DNA of 48,504 bases from Candidatus Neoruminococcus faecicola (lineage in GTDB: Bacteria > Bacillota > Clostridia > Oscillospirales > Ruminococcaceae): the NCBI GenBank assembly GCA_904398325.1, contig CAJFPC010000001.1, positions 1 through 48,504 of the forward strand, read 5' to 3'. The translations under genes and the position numbers were made by a program. Below are positions 16,371-24,172 of the stretch, piece after piece; the stretch's first letter is position 1; each line of letters starts with the position of its first letter. The notes under the pieces are model-generated. The model made no database searches and had not been told where the DNA came from. It saw only the letters and a program-made list of their open reading frames with translations.

Positions 16371-17552
16371 TCAGCCTTCCCTCCGGGCGGCCAAAAAGGC
16401 CCTCATGCGGCCCAGCGCCTGCAAAAGATGGTCGATGGAATAGGAATAGGAAATGCGCACATGCCCCTCGCCGCTCTGGCCGAAGGCCGTGCCCGGCACC
16501 ACTGCCAGCCGCTGCTGCTGGAGCAGCTCCTCACAGAACCGGTCGGAGGAGGAAATCCCCGACACCTGGATGGAGGGAAACACATAAAACGCCCCCTCCG
16601 GCTCAAAGCAGGAAAGGCCGATTTCATCCAGGCTCTGCACCATCAGCCGGCGGCGCATGTCATATTCATCGCGCATTTTCTCGATCTCCTCGTCGCAGGA
16701 GGCGAGTGCCTCAATGGCGGCAAACTGGCTCATGGTGGGCGCGCACATGATGGCAAACTGATGGATCTTGAGCATCTGGCGCAGCACCGGCTCGGGGCCG
16801 GCCGCATAGCCCAGCCGCCAGCCGGTCATGGCGTAGGCCTTGGAAAAGCCGTTGACCACGATGGTGCGCTCCCGCATGCCGGGGATGGAGGCAATGGAAA
16901 CATGCCGCCGGCTGCCGTAGGTCAGCTCGGCGTAGATTTCATCCGAGAGCACCATCACGTCGGTATCCCGCAGCACGGCGGCGATTTCCTCCAGATGCTC
17001 CCGGCGCATGACCGCCCCGGTGGGGTTGTTGGGGAAAGGAAAAATTAACAGCTTGGTCCTGGGGGTGATGGCGGCCCGCAGCGCCTCGGCCGTCAGGCGG
17101 AAGCCATCCTCCCTCTTGGTCTCAATCGGCACCACCTTGGCGCCGGTGAGGGAGGCAATGGGGGCGTAGGCCACAAAGCAGGGCTCGGGGAGGAGCACCT
17201 CGTCCCCCTCGTTGATGAGGGCGCGGATGCAGATATCGATGGCCTCCGAGCCGCCCACCGTGACGATCACCTCCGTCTTGGGGTCATACACCAGGGAAAA
17301 GCGGCGCTCCAGATACCGGCAGATCTCCCGCCGCAGGTCCGCCAGGCCGCTGTTGGCGGAATAAAAGGTCTTGCCCCGCTCCAGCGAGGTGATGCCCGCC
17401 TTGCGGATGGCCCAGGGGGTCTTGAAGTCAGGCTCGCCCACCCCCAGGGAGATGGCGTCCTCCAGGCTGCTCGCATAATCAAAAAATTTGCGGATGCCGG
17501 AAGGCTTCAGCTCCTCCGCCCGCTTGGAGAGGACCTTCTCGTAATCGATCAC
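16371..17552 (-). CDS. Pyridoxal-phosphate class I aminotransferase
   Basis: A 393-residue fold-type I aminotransferase. SLGVGEPDFKTP, PNNPTGA (174-180), SDEIYAEL (Asp204, Tyr207) and NGFSKAYAMTGWRLGY (Schiff-base Lys238, Arg246) are all visible. The sequence resembles the AspC/aromatic aminotransferase group of Bacillota; the substrate cannot be fixed from sequence. It overlaps the Lrp gene by four bases, so the regulator and enzyme are co-translated, and an amino acid probably controls both. Confidence 0.88.
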   Translation of the reverse strand: MIDYEKVLSKRAEELKPSGIRKFFDYASSLEDAISLGVGEPDFKTPWAIRKAGITSLERGKTFYSANSGLADLRREICRYLERRFSLVYDPKTEVIVTVGGSEAIDICIRALINEGDEVLLPEPCFVAYAPIASLTGAKVVPIETKREDGFRLTAEALRAAITPRTKLLIFPFPNNPTGAVMRREHLEEIAAVLRDTDVMVLSDEIYAELTYGSRRHVSIASIPGMRERTIVVNGFSKAYAMTGWRLGYAAGPEPVLRQMLKIHQFAIMCAPTMSQFAAIEALASCDEEIEKMRDEYDMRRRLMVQSLDEIGLSCFEPEGAFYVFPSIQVSGISSSDRFCEELLQQQRLAVVPGTAFGQSGEGHVRISYSYSIDHLLQALGRMRAFLAARREG

Positions 17553-18028
17553 AGAAGCCCGACCTCCCTCTCGTCCTTCTGGCGCTCCATGAACAGGACG
17601 CCCTTTTCCTTGTATTTATTGAGGACAAAGTGGGTCGCGGTGGACTGCACCGAATCCAGCACCGCCAGCCGCTGGGCCACGAACATGGCGATATCCCGGA
17701 AGGACTTGCCGATGACGGTGACGCCGATGTCATAGCCGCCGCTCATGAGGTAGACGGAGCTGACCTCGCTGAACCCGGCGATAATGCCGGCGATTTCATC
17801 AAAGCCCATATCCCGCTTGGGCACCACCTTGATCTCGATGCGGGCCTCCACCAGCTGGCGGCCGGCCTTTTCCCAGTCGATCAGGGCCTGATAGCCGTGG
17901 ATGATGCCGTCGGCCTCCAGTTTTGCCAGCTCTGCTGCCACTTCTTCTTCCGTTTTTCCGGTCATGACTGCCAACTGGGCGTTGGTCAGCCGGGCGTTTT
18001 GTTCCAATAAGGCAAGCAGTTTTTCCAT
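17549..18028 (-). CDS. Lrp/AsnC family transcriptional regulator
   Basis: A 159-residue protein: an N-terminal winged helix-turn-helix (MEKLLALLEQNARLTNAQLAVMTG region, about 1-55) and a C-terminal RAM domain that binds amino acids (about 70-145). Lrp-type proteins form octamers and sense amino acids. It is first in a four-gene set with an aminotransferase, DUF362 and ispE. ATG 18028 has AAGGAG upstream. Confidence 0.92.
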   Translation of the reverse strand: MEKLLALLEQNARLTNAQLAVMTGKTEEEVAAELAKLEADGIIHGYQALIDWEKAGRQLVEARIEIKVVPKRDMGFDEIAGIIAGFSEVSSVYLMSGGYDIGVTVIGKSFRDIAMFVAQRLAVLDSVQSTATHFVLNKYKEKGVLFMERQKDEREVGLL

Positions 18029-18066
18029 TTGAGCCAGCTCCTTCTTTCCAAAATCATTTTTCGCTT

Positions 18067-18095
18067 ATTATAGACCAAATCCACTCCAAATGCAA
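18067..18095 (-). promoter_or_regulatory. Promoter of the lrp-aminotransferase-DUF362-ispE operon
   Basis: TTGCAT (18090-18095), 17 bases, TATAAT (18067-18072) on the minus strand, about 40 bases before the lrp start. Confidence 0.7.
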
Positions 18096-18139
18096 GGCGC
18101 ATCTGCGGGCCGCGGCAGAGAGGCACCTTCTCCGGAACC

Positions 18140-18168
18140 AAAAAAGAGGAGCCCCCGAAGGGGCTCCC
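18140..18168 (-). terminator. Terminator after htrA
   Basis: GGAGCCCC and GGGGCTCC pair around a four-base loop (18148-18167), followed on the minus strand by a T-run. Confidence 0.85.
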
Positions 18169-18179
18169 GAAAAACATGG

Positions 18180-19610
18180 TTACCGGCTGGAGGACTGCGG
18201 AGAGGCCTGGATAGTGCCCACCGCGCCGCTGGTGTCTTCCAGCAGTTCGACTGTGACGTCAAAGGTCTGGTCGTTCTGCGAATAGTAGCCGCGGCGATAG
18301 ATAGTCAGGGTGATTTCGTCACCGGGGCTGTAATCCTCCAGAATGGCGGAAAGATCCGCGAAGCTGCTGACCGGCTCGCCCTCCACCGCGGTGATGATAT
18401 CAAAGCGCTGCACCCCGTGGTTGAGCAGGTCGGAATCCTGGGCGATATCCTCGATATACAGCCCGGTCGGCAGGTCGTTGAGACGTGCCACCAGCTCGTC
18501 GATCTCGCTGACGGTGATGCCCAGCCGCACGCGGCCGCGCACATAGCCGTATTCGATCAGCTGGTTGATGATGGGCTCCGCCTCGTTGATGGGGATGGCG
18601 AAGGCAATGCCCTCGTAGTTATCCGCGGCGATCTTGGCGGAGTTGATGCCGATGACCTGGCCGTAGGCGTTGAGCAGCGCACCGCCGGAGTTGCCGGGGG
18701 AGATGGCTGCATCATGCTGGATGTAAACGGTTGTGGTGCCGTCGCTGGTGGTCACCGGCCGGCTGGCGGCCGAAATGATGCCCTGGGTGACCGAGTTGAA
18801 CAGGCCGCCCGGATTGCCGATGGCGATAGCAGTCTCGCCCACCTCGATCTGGTCAGAGTTGCCGAAGGTGGCAGCCACCAGGTTGTCGGCATCGATCTTG
18901 AGGACGGCCAGATCGGTGATGGTGTCAAGCCCCACCAGCTGGGCCTCGTACTCCTCATCGTTATCCAGCACCACCTTGATGGCGTCGGCGCCGCTGACCA
19001 CATGGGCGTTGGTGACGATATAGCCGTCGGTGCTTATGATGATGCCGGAACCCTCAGAGGTGGGGGAGAACCGGCTGATGCTGGTGTCGTAGACCACCAC
19101 GCCCACCACCGACGGGCGCACCTGGCGGACAATCTCCACCGTGCTCAGCATGCCGTCGGCCGAGGGGGCGGAATCCTCCTCCGGCTTGTCGTTAAGGCTC
19201 AGGGAAGGATAATCCGAGCTGCCGGAAATCATGGCCTCGCTGCTCTCGGTGCCGCTCTGCGTCTGCTGGGCGCCGCCGATCAGCTGGTAGATGCCCAGCC
19301 CCGCCACAGTGACCAGGCCCAGCACCAGCACGATGGCAATGATGCTGATAAAGACCACCAGGCCGCTGTTTTTACGCTTGCCGCCGTTTTTGGGGATATC
19401 GTAATCGTCATAATTCCAGCGGTAGCTTTCCTGCCCGGGGCGCTGGTCCTGCGGCTGCTGCTCCTGCCAGCCGTTGGAGGAGCTGTACTGGTTGGCGCCG
19501 CGCTCCTCCCGGGGGCGCTGGCTGCCGTTATAATAAGTCCACCCGCTCTGGCCGGAGCCGTTTTCGCGGCCCTGGTTCTGCTCATGGTTCTGATCGCGAT
19601 AATCACTCAT
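18180..19610 (-). CDS. HtrA/DegP-like membrane serine protease
   Basis: A 476-residue S1C protease. It has a cytoplasmic Gln/Asn/Gly/Arg-rich tail (about 1-80, probably disordered) and one membrane helix (about 84-108). The trypsin-like domain has its triad in TNAHVV, TDLAVLKID and GNSGG, and a single PDZ domain follows (about 365-455). Such proteases degrade misfolded envelope proteins. AAGGAG with an eight-base spacer selects ATG 19610; the in-frame GTG 19619 overlaps that site. It lies 90 bases after the histidine kinase, so RR-HK-HtrA is probably one stress or cell-wall regulon. Confidence 0.93.
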   Translation of the reverse strand: MSDYRDQNHEQNQGRENGSGQSGWTYYNGSQRPREERGANQYSSSNGWQEQQPQDQRPGQESYRWNYDDYDIPKNGGKRKNSGLVVFISIIAIVLVLGLVTVAGLGIYQLIGGAQQTQSGTESSEAMISGSSDYPSLSLNDKPEEDSAPSADGMLSTVEIVRQVRPSVVGVVVYDTSISRFSPTSEGSGIIISTDGYIVTNAHVVSGADAIKVVLDNDEEYEAQLVGLDTITDLAVLKIDADNLVAATFGNSDQIEVGETAIAIGNPGGLFNSVTQGIISAASRPVTTSDGTTTVYIQHDAAISPGNSGGALLNAYGQVIGINSAKIAADNYEGIAFAIPINEAEPIINQLIEYGYVRGRVRLGITVSEIDELVARLNDLPTGLYIEDIAQDSDLLNHGVQRFDIITAVEGEPVSSFADLSAILEDYSPGDEITLTIYRRGYYSQNDQTFDVTVELLEDTSGAVGTIQASPQSSSR

Positions 19611-19700
19611 GGCAATCACTCCTTCTCTTGTGCCTTCTGGAGTACAGTATAAAATCGAAATATGAAGTACCGATAAACAACCTTTGACAGAAATTAGAAT

Positions 19701-21209
19701 TTATTCCTGATTTTTTGCGTCTTCCTCCGGCTCAGGCGCCACAATGGCGTCAATGGCCTCGGCGCGGCGGTTTTTGCCTTTGTTTTTCACCACGGCAGTG
19801 GGGATGGTGAAGATAAATTCGCAGTACTCCCCTTCCACGCTGCGCACAATGATCTCGCCGCCGTGCAGGTTGACCACCGTTTTGACGATATAAAGGCCCA
19901 GTCCCACGCCCTTTTTATCCAGGCTGCGGGAGCGGTCGGTCTTATAAAACCGGTCAAACACCCGGGGCAGGTCATCCTTGGCGATGCCTTCGCCGGTGTT
20001 CTTGATGCCCACATAGGTCATATCCTCCTCCACCTGGTAGGTGATGGAAAGAGTGCCCCCCACATTGATAAATTTTATGGCGTTCTCGATCAGGTTATAC
20101 ACCACCTGATGGATGAGATCCGGGTCGGCATCGACCATGATGCGGTCGCTGTCCAGCCCTTCCACCTGGACCTGCTTTTCCTCCAGCTGCTTTTCAAAAT
20201 TGAAGATGGTCTCGCAGACCTTCTGATTGAGGTCGAATACCACCGGATGCAGCTGGGTCTCCCCCGCCTCGATCTTGGCCACGTTGAGCATGGCCATCAC
20301 CAGGCGGGAAAGGCGCTTGACCTCCTGGGAGACGATCCCCAGGTAGTAGTCGTGTTTTTCCGGCGGGATGGTGTGATCCAGAATCCCATCCACAAAGCCG
20401 GAGATCACCGTCATGGGGGTCTTCAGCTCGTGGGAGACGTTGGCCACAAAGGAGCGGCTGGCCGTCTCCTGGGTGGCCAAGGACGCCGCCATATTGTTAA
20501 AGGCGGTGGCCAGCTGGCCGATCTCGTCGCTGCTTTCCACCGGCACCCGGACGGCAAAATCCCCATTGGCAAAGCTCTTGGTGGCCTTGACCATGTTGTT
20601 GAGGGGCTTGACCATCTCCGCCGTGGCAAAATAAAGCCCGATGAAGCAGACGATCAGCACCGTCAGGGCGCTGGCGGCAAACATCCGCAGCATCTCGCCC
20701 AAAAACTGATACAGGTCGCTGGCCGGCGTGGAAGCGAACACCGCCCCCACCACCAGGCCGTCATCCAGCACCACCGGCCGGCCCACGGTATAATACTGGC
20801 TGTCGTACATGCCATCCAACCGGCCTTGCTCGCGGTATTCCCCGTGCAGCACCTGATCCATGATCTCTTCGCCCACCAGGTAGGTGCTGTGCACACAGCG
20901 GCCCGGCTCGGTGCAGAGCAGCGTTTTGCCGTTGGTATCCACCAGAAACAGCGTGGCGTCGATGGCGTTATCCAAAATCTGAAAATTCGGGCTCACCACG
21001 CTGGCATCCACATACCAGCGGTTGTTCTCTTCAAAATTCTGCTCGGTGACATGGACCGCCAGCTGCACGTTCCGGCCCAGGCGCTTATAGCTCTCGGTGC
21101 GGAAATACTGGGTGGAAAAACCCAGCAGCACCAGCCCCAGGACAATGATGCTCAGCAGCACAATGCTGGCGCAGATGGTGAAATATTTATAAAACAGGCT
21201 TTTCCTCAC
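19701..21209 (-). CDS. Sensor histidine kinase with extracellular sensing domain
   Basis: A 502-residue kinase. TM1 is at about 12-32, the extracellular sensor at 33-172, TM2 at about 175-196 and HAMP at about 196-248. The HisKA segment is FVANVSHELKTPMTV (phosphoacceptor His260). The HATPase domain has the N box (LIENAIKFI), G1 (GIKNTGEGI) and G2 (GVGLGLYIV). The organisation resembles WalK/PhoR-type kinases. The start is GTG 21209 with AGGAGA about nine bases upstream; the ATG at 21219 is out of frame. It follows its response regulator with an 82-base gap that contains a hairpin. Confidence 0.93.
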   Translation of the reverse strand: MRKSLFYKYFTICASIVLLSIIVLGLVLLGFSTQYFRTESYKRLGRNVQLAVHVTEQNFEENNRWYVDASVVSPNFQILDNAIDATLFLVDTNGKTLLCTEPGRCVHSTYLVGEEIMDQVLHGEYREQGRLDGMYDSQYYTVGRPVVLDDGLVVGAVFASTPASDLYQFLGEMLRMFAASALTVLIVCFIGLYFATAEMVKPLNNMVKATKSFANGDFAVRVPVESSDEIGQLATAFNNMAASLATQETASRSFVANVSHELKTPMTVISGFVDGILDHTIPPEKHDYYLGIVSQEVKRLSRLVMAMLNVAKIEAGETQLHPVVFDLNQKVCETIFNFEKQLEEKQVQVEGLDSDRIMVDADPDLIHQVVYNLIENAIKFINVGGTLSITYQVEEDMTYVGIKNTGEGIAKDDLPRVFDRFYKTDRSRSLDKKGVGLGLYIVKTVVNLHGGEIIVRSVEGEYCEFIFTIPTAVVKNKGKNRRAEAIDAIVAPEPEEDAKNQE

Positions 21210-21230
21210 AAGGTTCCATCTCCTGACAAA

Positions 21231-21263
21231 ACAGGGCAGCCCGGCCCATGCGCACTGCCCTGT
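21231..21263 (-). other. Intercistronic hairpin between response regulator and kinase
   Basis: ACAGGGCAG (21231-21239) pairs with CTGCCCTGT (21255-21263). On the minus strand a short TTTT follows. It could be a partial terminator or an RNA processing site that sets the RR:HK ratio. Confidence 0.5.
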
Positions 21264-21291
21264 TATTCTTCAGCACCCTGCCGCCAACAGG

Positions 21292-21984
21292 CTATTCTTT
21301 GACCTCAAATTTATAGCCGACGCCCCAAACGGTTTTCAGGCACCACTGGTCCGAAACGCCTTCCAGCTTTTCCCGCAGGCGCTTGATATGCACATCCACC
21401 GTGCGGCTGTCGCCGTAATATTCAAAGCCCCACACCTCATCCAGCAGCTGGTCGCGGGTATAGACGCGGTTTTTGTTGCTGGCCAGATGGTACAAAAGCT
21501 CCAGCTCCTTGGGCGGGGTATCCACCACCTTGCCGTCCACCTTCAGTTCATACTTGGTCAGGTTGACCACCAGCTTATCGAAGACGACCTCCTTGGTCTC
21601 CTCCTCTGCGGGGGCCTTGGTCACCCGGCGGGTAACCGCCTTGATGCGGGCCACTACCTCCTTGGGCTCAAAGGGCTTGACCACATAGTCGTCGGCGCCC
21701 AATTCCAGGCCCAGCACCTTGTCAAAAGTGTCGCCCTTGGCGGTGACCATAATGATCGGGCAATCGGATTTTTTGCGGATTTCCCGGCAGACCTGCCAGC
21801 CATCCAGCTTGGGCATCATAATATCCAGCAGGATCAGGTCCGGATTGGCGGAATTGAATTTTTCCACCGCTTCTTCCCCGTCGCTGGCGATAACCACCTC
21901 ATAGTCCTCTTTTTCCAGATACAGCCGCAGCAGTTCTGCGATGTTGTTGTCGTCATCCGCTACCAGAATTTTACCCTTTGCCAT
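21292..21984 (-). CDS. OmpR-family response regulator
   Basis: A 230-residue regulator. The receiver domain has the acidic pocket DDD (10-12), phosphoacceptor Asp54 in LILLDIMMP and a conserved Lys. A winged-helix DNA-binding domain covers about 130-228 (LELLYHLASN, then DSRTVDVHIKRLREKL). It precedes the kinase gene and, further on, HtrA. It starts at ATG 21984 with GGGAGGGG upstream. Confidence 0.94.
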   Translation of the reverse strand: MAKGKILVADDDNNIAELLRLYLEKEDYEVVIASDGEEAVEKFNSANPDLILLDIMMPKLDGWQVCREIRKKSDCPIIMVTAKGDTFDKVLGLELGADDYVVKPFEPKEVVARIKAVTRRVTKAPAEEETKEVVFDKLVVNLTKYELKVDGKVVDTPPKELELLYHLASNKNRVYTRDQLLDEVWGFEYYGDSRTVDVHIKRLREKLEGVSDQWCLKTVWGVGYKFEVKE

Positions 21985-22035
21985 GATGATCCCCTCCCGG
22001 TCACAAAATCTGTGATATTACATGCAAAAAAGAAC

Positions 22036-22080
22036 AAAAATCCGCCGAAGCGGCAATTTTTTCTTGTTTCTTCCATTATA
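22036..22080 (-). promoter_or_regulatory. Response regulator leader: -10 element and UUCG hairpin
   Basis: A TATAAT lies at 22075-22080 on the minus strand with only a weak -35. About 20 bases downstream in the leader, CCGC-UUCG-GCGG (22053-22042) forms a very stable tetraloop followed by a U-rich tail, like a small terminator. Confidence 0.4.
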
Positions 22081-22144
22081 CCCCAAAACCAGAAAATTTC
22101 GTGAATATATTTTTAAACTTTTTTTAGTTGGCGGTAAACATCCC

Positions 22145-22173
22145 TTGAGAAAGTGGGCGCTTATCTGTATAAT
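22145..22173 (+). promoter_or_regulatory. Promoter of ychF
   Basis: TTGAGA (22145-22150), 17 bases, TATAAT (22168-22173), about 50 bases before the start codon. Confidence 0.7.
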
Positions 22174-22225
22174 ACAATATTGGAATCAAAAGTGCAATTT
22201 TTTCACAGGAAAAGAGGATTATTTT

Positions 22226-23326
22226 ATGAAATTAGGTATCGTCGGCCTGCCGAATGTGGGCAAAAGCACCTTGTTCAACGCCATCACCAACGCCGGGGCG
22301 CAGTCGGCCAATTATCCCTTCTGCACCATCGAGCCCAATGTGGGCGTGGTGGCGGTGCCGGACCGCAGGCTGGATGTGCTGGCGCAGATGTACCAGCCGG
22401 ATAAAATAACCCCCGCCATGATCGAATTTGTGGATATCGCGGGGCTGGTGCGCGGCGCTTCCAAGGGGGAAGGGCTGGGCAATAAGTTCCTCTCCCACAT
22501 CCGGGAGGTGGACGCCGTCATCCATGTGGTGCGCTGCTTTGAGGATGGGGAGATTGTCCATGTGGACGGCGAGATCGGCCCCCTGCGGGATATTGAAACC
22601 ATCAATCTGGAGCTGATCTTCTCGGATCTCGACATTGTGGAACGCCGCCGCGACAAGGCCATCAAGGCCGCCAAGGGGGATAAGAAATTCCAGGCGGAGG
22701 TGGCGCTGCTGGAGCGCCTCAAGGCCCACCTGGAGGAGGGCCGGTCCGCCCGCTCCTTTGCCTGCGAGGACGACGCCGAACGGGAGATCCTGGCGGAGAT
22801 CCCCCTGCTTTCCGGCAAGCCGGTCATCTATGTGGCCAACATGAGCGAGGCGGATTTCTCCGGCGGAAAAATCGAAGAAAACCCCTACTACCAGCAGGTG
22901 GCTGCCCTGGCGAAGGAGGAGCACTCCCTGGCGCTGCCCATCTGTGCCAAAATCGAGGAGGACATCACCGACCTTTCCCCCGAGGAAAAGCTGCTCTTCC
23001 TGGAGGATCTGGGCCTGGAGGAATCCGGCCTGGACCGCCTGATCCGCGCCAGCTATGACCTGCTGGGGCTGATCTCCTACCTGACGGCGGGCAAGCCGGA
23101 GGTGCGCGCCTGGACCATCACTAAGGGCACCAAGGCCCCGCAGGCCGCCGGCAAAATCCACTCGGATTTTGAGCGCGGCTTCATCCGCGCCGAGGTGGTG
23201 GCCTATCAGGATCTGATCGACTGCGGTTCCATGGCGGCCGCCCGGGAAAAGGGCCTCGTCCGCTCGGAAGGCAAGGACTATGTGGTGGCCGACGGCGACA
23301 TTATCCTGTTCCGCTTTAACGTTTAA
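22226..23326 (+). CDS. ychF: Redox-regulated ATPase/GTPase YchF (Obg family)
   Basis: A 366-residue P-loop NTPase, the usual YchF length. GLPNVGKSTLFNAIT (G1), the switch region and DIAGLVRGASKGEGLGN (G3) lie in the first third. A coiled coil (about 130-200) and a C-terminal TGS domain follow (about 280-366, ending DGDIILFRFNV). YchF prefers ATP and associates with ribosomes. The frame is open to 22022, but the family N-terminus and the AGAGGA site fix ATG 22226. Confidence 0.95.
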   Translation: MKLGIVGLPNVGKSTLFNAITNAGAQSANYPFCTIEPNVGVVAVPDRRLDVLAQMYQPDKITPAMIEFVDIAGLVRGASKGEGLGNKFLSHIREVDAVIHVVRCFEDGEIVHVDGEIGPLRDIETINLELIFSDLDIVERRRDKAIKAAKGDKKFQAEVALLERLKAHLEEGRSARSFACEDDAEREILAEIPLLSGKPVIYVANMSEADFSGGKIEENPYYQQVAALAKEEHSLALPICAKIEEDITDLSPEEKLLFLEDLGLEESGLDRLIRASYDLLGLISYLTAGKPEVRAWTITKGTKAPQAAGKIHSDFERGFIRAEVVAYQDLIDCGSMAAAREKGLVRSEGKDYVVADGDIILFRFNV

Positions 23327-23349
23327 GCGCCGTTTCACGTGAGAAATCA

Positions 23350-23377
23350 GGAGCCCGTTTTCCGGGCTCCTTTTTTT
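23350..23377 (+). terminator. Terminator after ychF
   Basis: GAGCCCG and CGGGCTC pair around a short loop and are followed by seven T. Confidence 0.9.
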
Positions 23378-23465
23378 GCGCCCGAGTATTGCGTGTGCGC
23401 AACGATATAAAGAGGGAAAATTAGATGATTTTTCCTGTATGTCCTATTTTGTCCCGCCTTTATTG

Positions 23466-23494
23466 TTGCGAATACACAACACTTGTGGTAGAGT
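23466..23494 (+). promoter_or_regulatory. Candidate promoter of the small-protein/sigma-like pair
   Basis: TTGCGA (23466-23471), 17 bases, TAGAGT (23489-23494). An inverted repeat TTGCG-4-CGCAA lies upstream at 23389-23402 and might be an operator. Confidence 0.35.
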
Positions 23495-23524
23495 GGAGCC
23501 ATCCCAAGGAAAGGAGGCCCTGCC

Positions 23525-23752
23525 ATGCTGCCCCATCCCCTGGCGGAGGAATACCGCCAATCCGCCCTGCTGGTGCGCCGCCGCCTGGAAGAGCTGCGCC
23601 GCCAGCCCTGCCCCGCGGGGGAAGACCCCGGCCGCCGGGAGCGGCGCTGCGCCCTGCTGCAGGAGGAATATTACGAGCTGCTCCGGCTTTACCGCCATCT
23701 GGCGGCTTATTACCGCACCGAGGAGGAACGCCGTGAAACCGCTGTACTTTGA
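23525..23752 (+). CDS. Small helical protein paired with a sigma-like regulator
   Basis: The 75-residue protein is rich in Arg, Glu, Leu and Tyr and is predicted to be nearly all helical (two amphipathic stretches, about 8-28 and 38-66). I recognise no family. It has an excellent ribosome site (AAGGAGG, seven-base spacer to ATG 23525), so it is very likely translated. Its last 20 bases overlap the next gene, whose Shine-Dalgarno lies inside this frame, so the two are coupled. A role as partner or antagonist of the sigma-like protein is a guess from position. Confidence 0.65.
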   Translation: MLPHPLAEEYRQSALLVRRRLEELRRQPCPAGEDPGRRERRCALLQEEYYELLRLYRHLAAYYRTEEERRETAVL

Positions 23753-24047
23753 CCACTTCGACCGGGTGGCCGCCCCCGGCGCCCCAGCGGAGGACAACCG
23801 CGCTCTGCTGGCGCTGAGCCGGCGGCTGATCCGCGGGGGGATGACACTGCTCACTCCCCTGCAGCGCCAAACGCTGCAATGGTATTATTTTGAGGGGCGC
23901 ACCATCCGCGAAATCGCCGCCCTGCGGGGCTGCTGCCCCTCCACTGTCTCCCGCAGCTTAAAAAGCGCCCGGCTGCGGCTGCACTTTCTGGTGGAGGCCG
24001 CCCGCAGAAGCGGCCTGTTGGAGGAGGAAGGCCCCCGGCTGCCCTGA
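23733..24047 (+). CDS. Sigma-70 region 4-like DNA-binding protein
   Basis: The 104-residue product resembles sigma region 4: LLTPLQRQTLQWYYFEGRT, IREIAALRG and STVSRSLKSARLRL form the helix-turn-helix. There is no region 2, so it cannot work as a complete sigma factor. Such proteins either pair with a separate region 2 protein or act as regulators. The start is GTG 23733 with GGAGG seven bases upstream. It overlaps the 75-residue gene. The wider open frame back to 23376 is not supported. Confidence 0.75.
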   Translation: MKPLYFDHFDRVAAPGAPAEDNRALLALSRRLIRGGMTLLTPLQRQTLQWYYFEGRTIREIAALRGCCPSTVSRSLKSARLRLHFLVEAARRSGLLEEEGPRLP

Positions 24048-24066
24048 GTTTTTTTGCCGGCGGCGG

Positions 24067-24095
24067 TTGCAGTCCGCATCAAAAAAGGTTATACT
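24067..24095 (+). promoter_or_regulatory. Promoter of the iron alcohol dehydrogenase gene
   Basis: TTGCAG (24067-24072), 17 bases, TATACT (24090-24095), about 75 bases before the start codon. Confidence 0.55.
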
Positions 24096-24172
24096 TCACT
24101 TAAAGGCTGCCCTTCCGGTCCAGCCAGGGAGGGCGAAGGAATTTTCCGCTGGAGAAACGAGGTCAAACCGCT

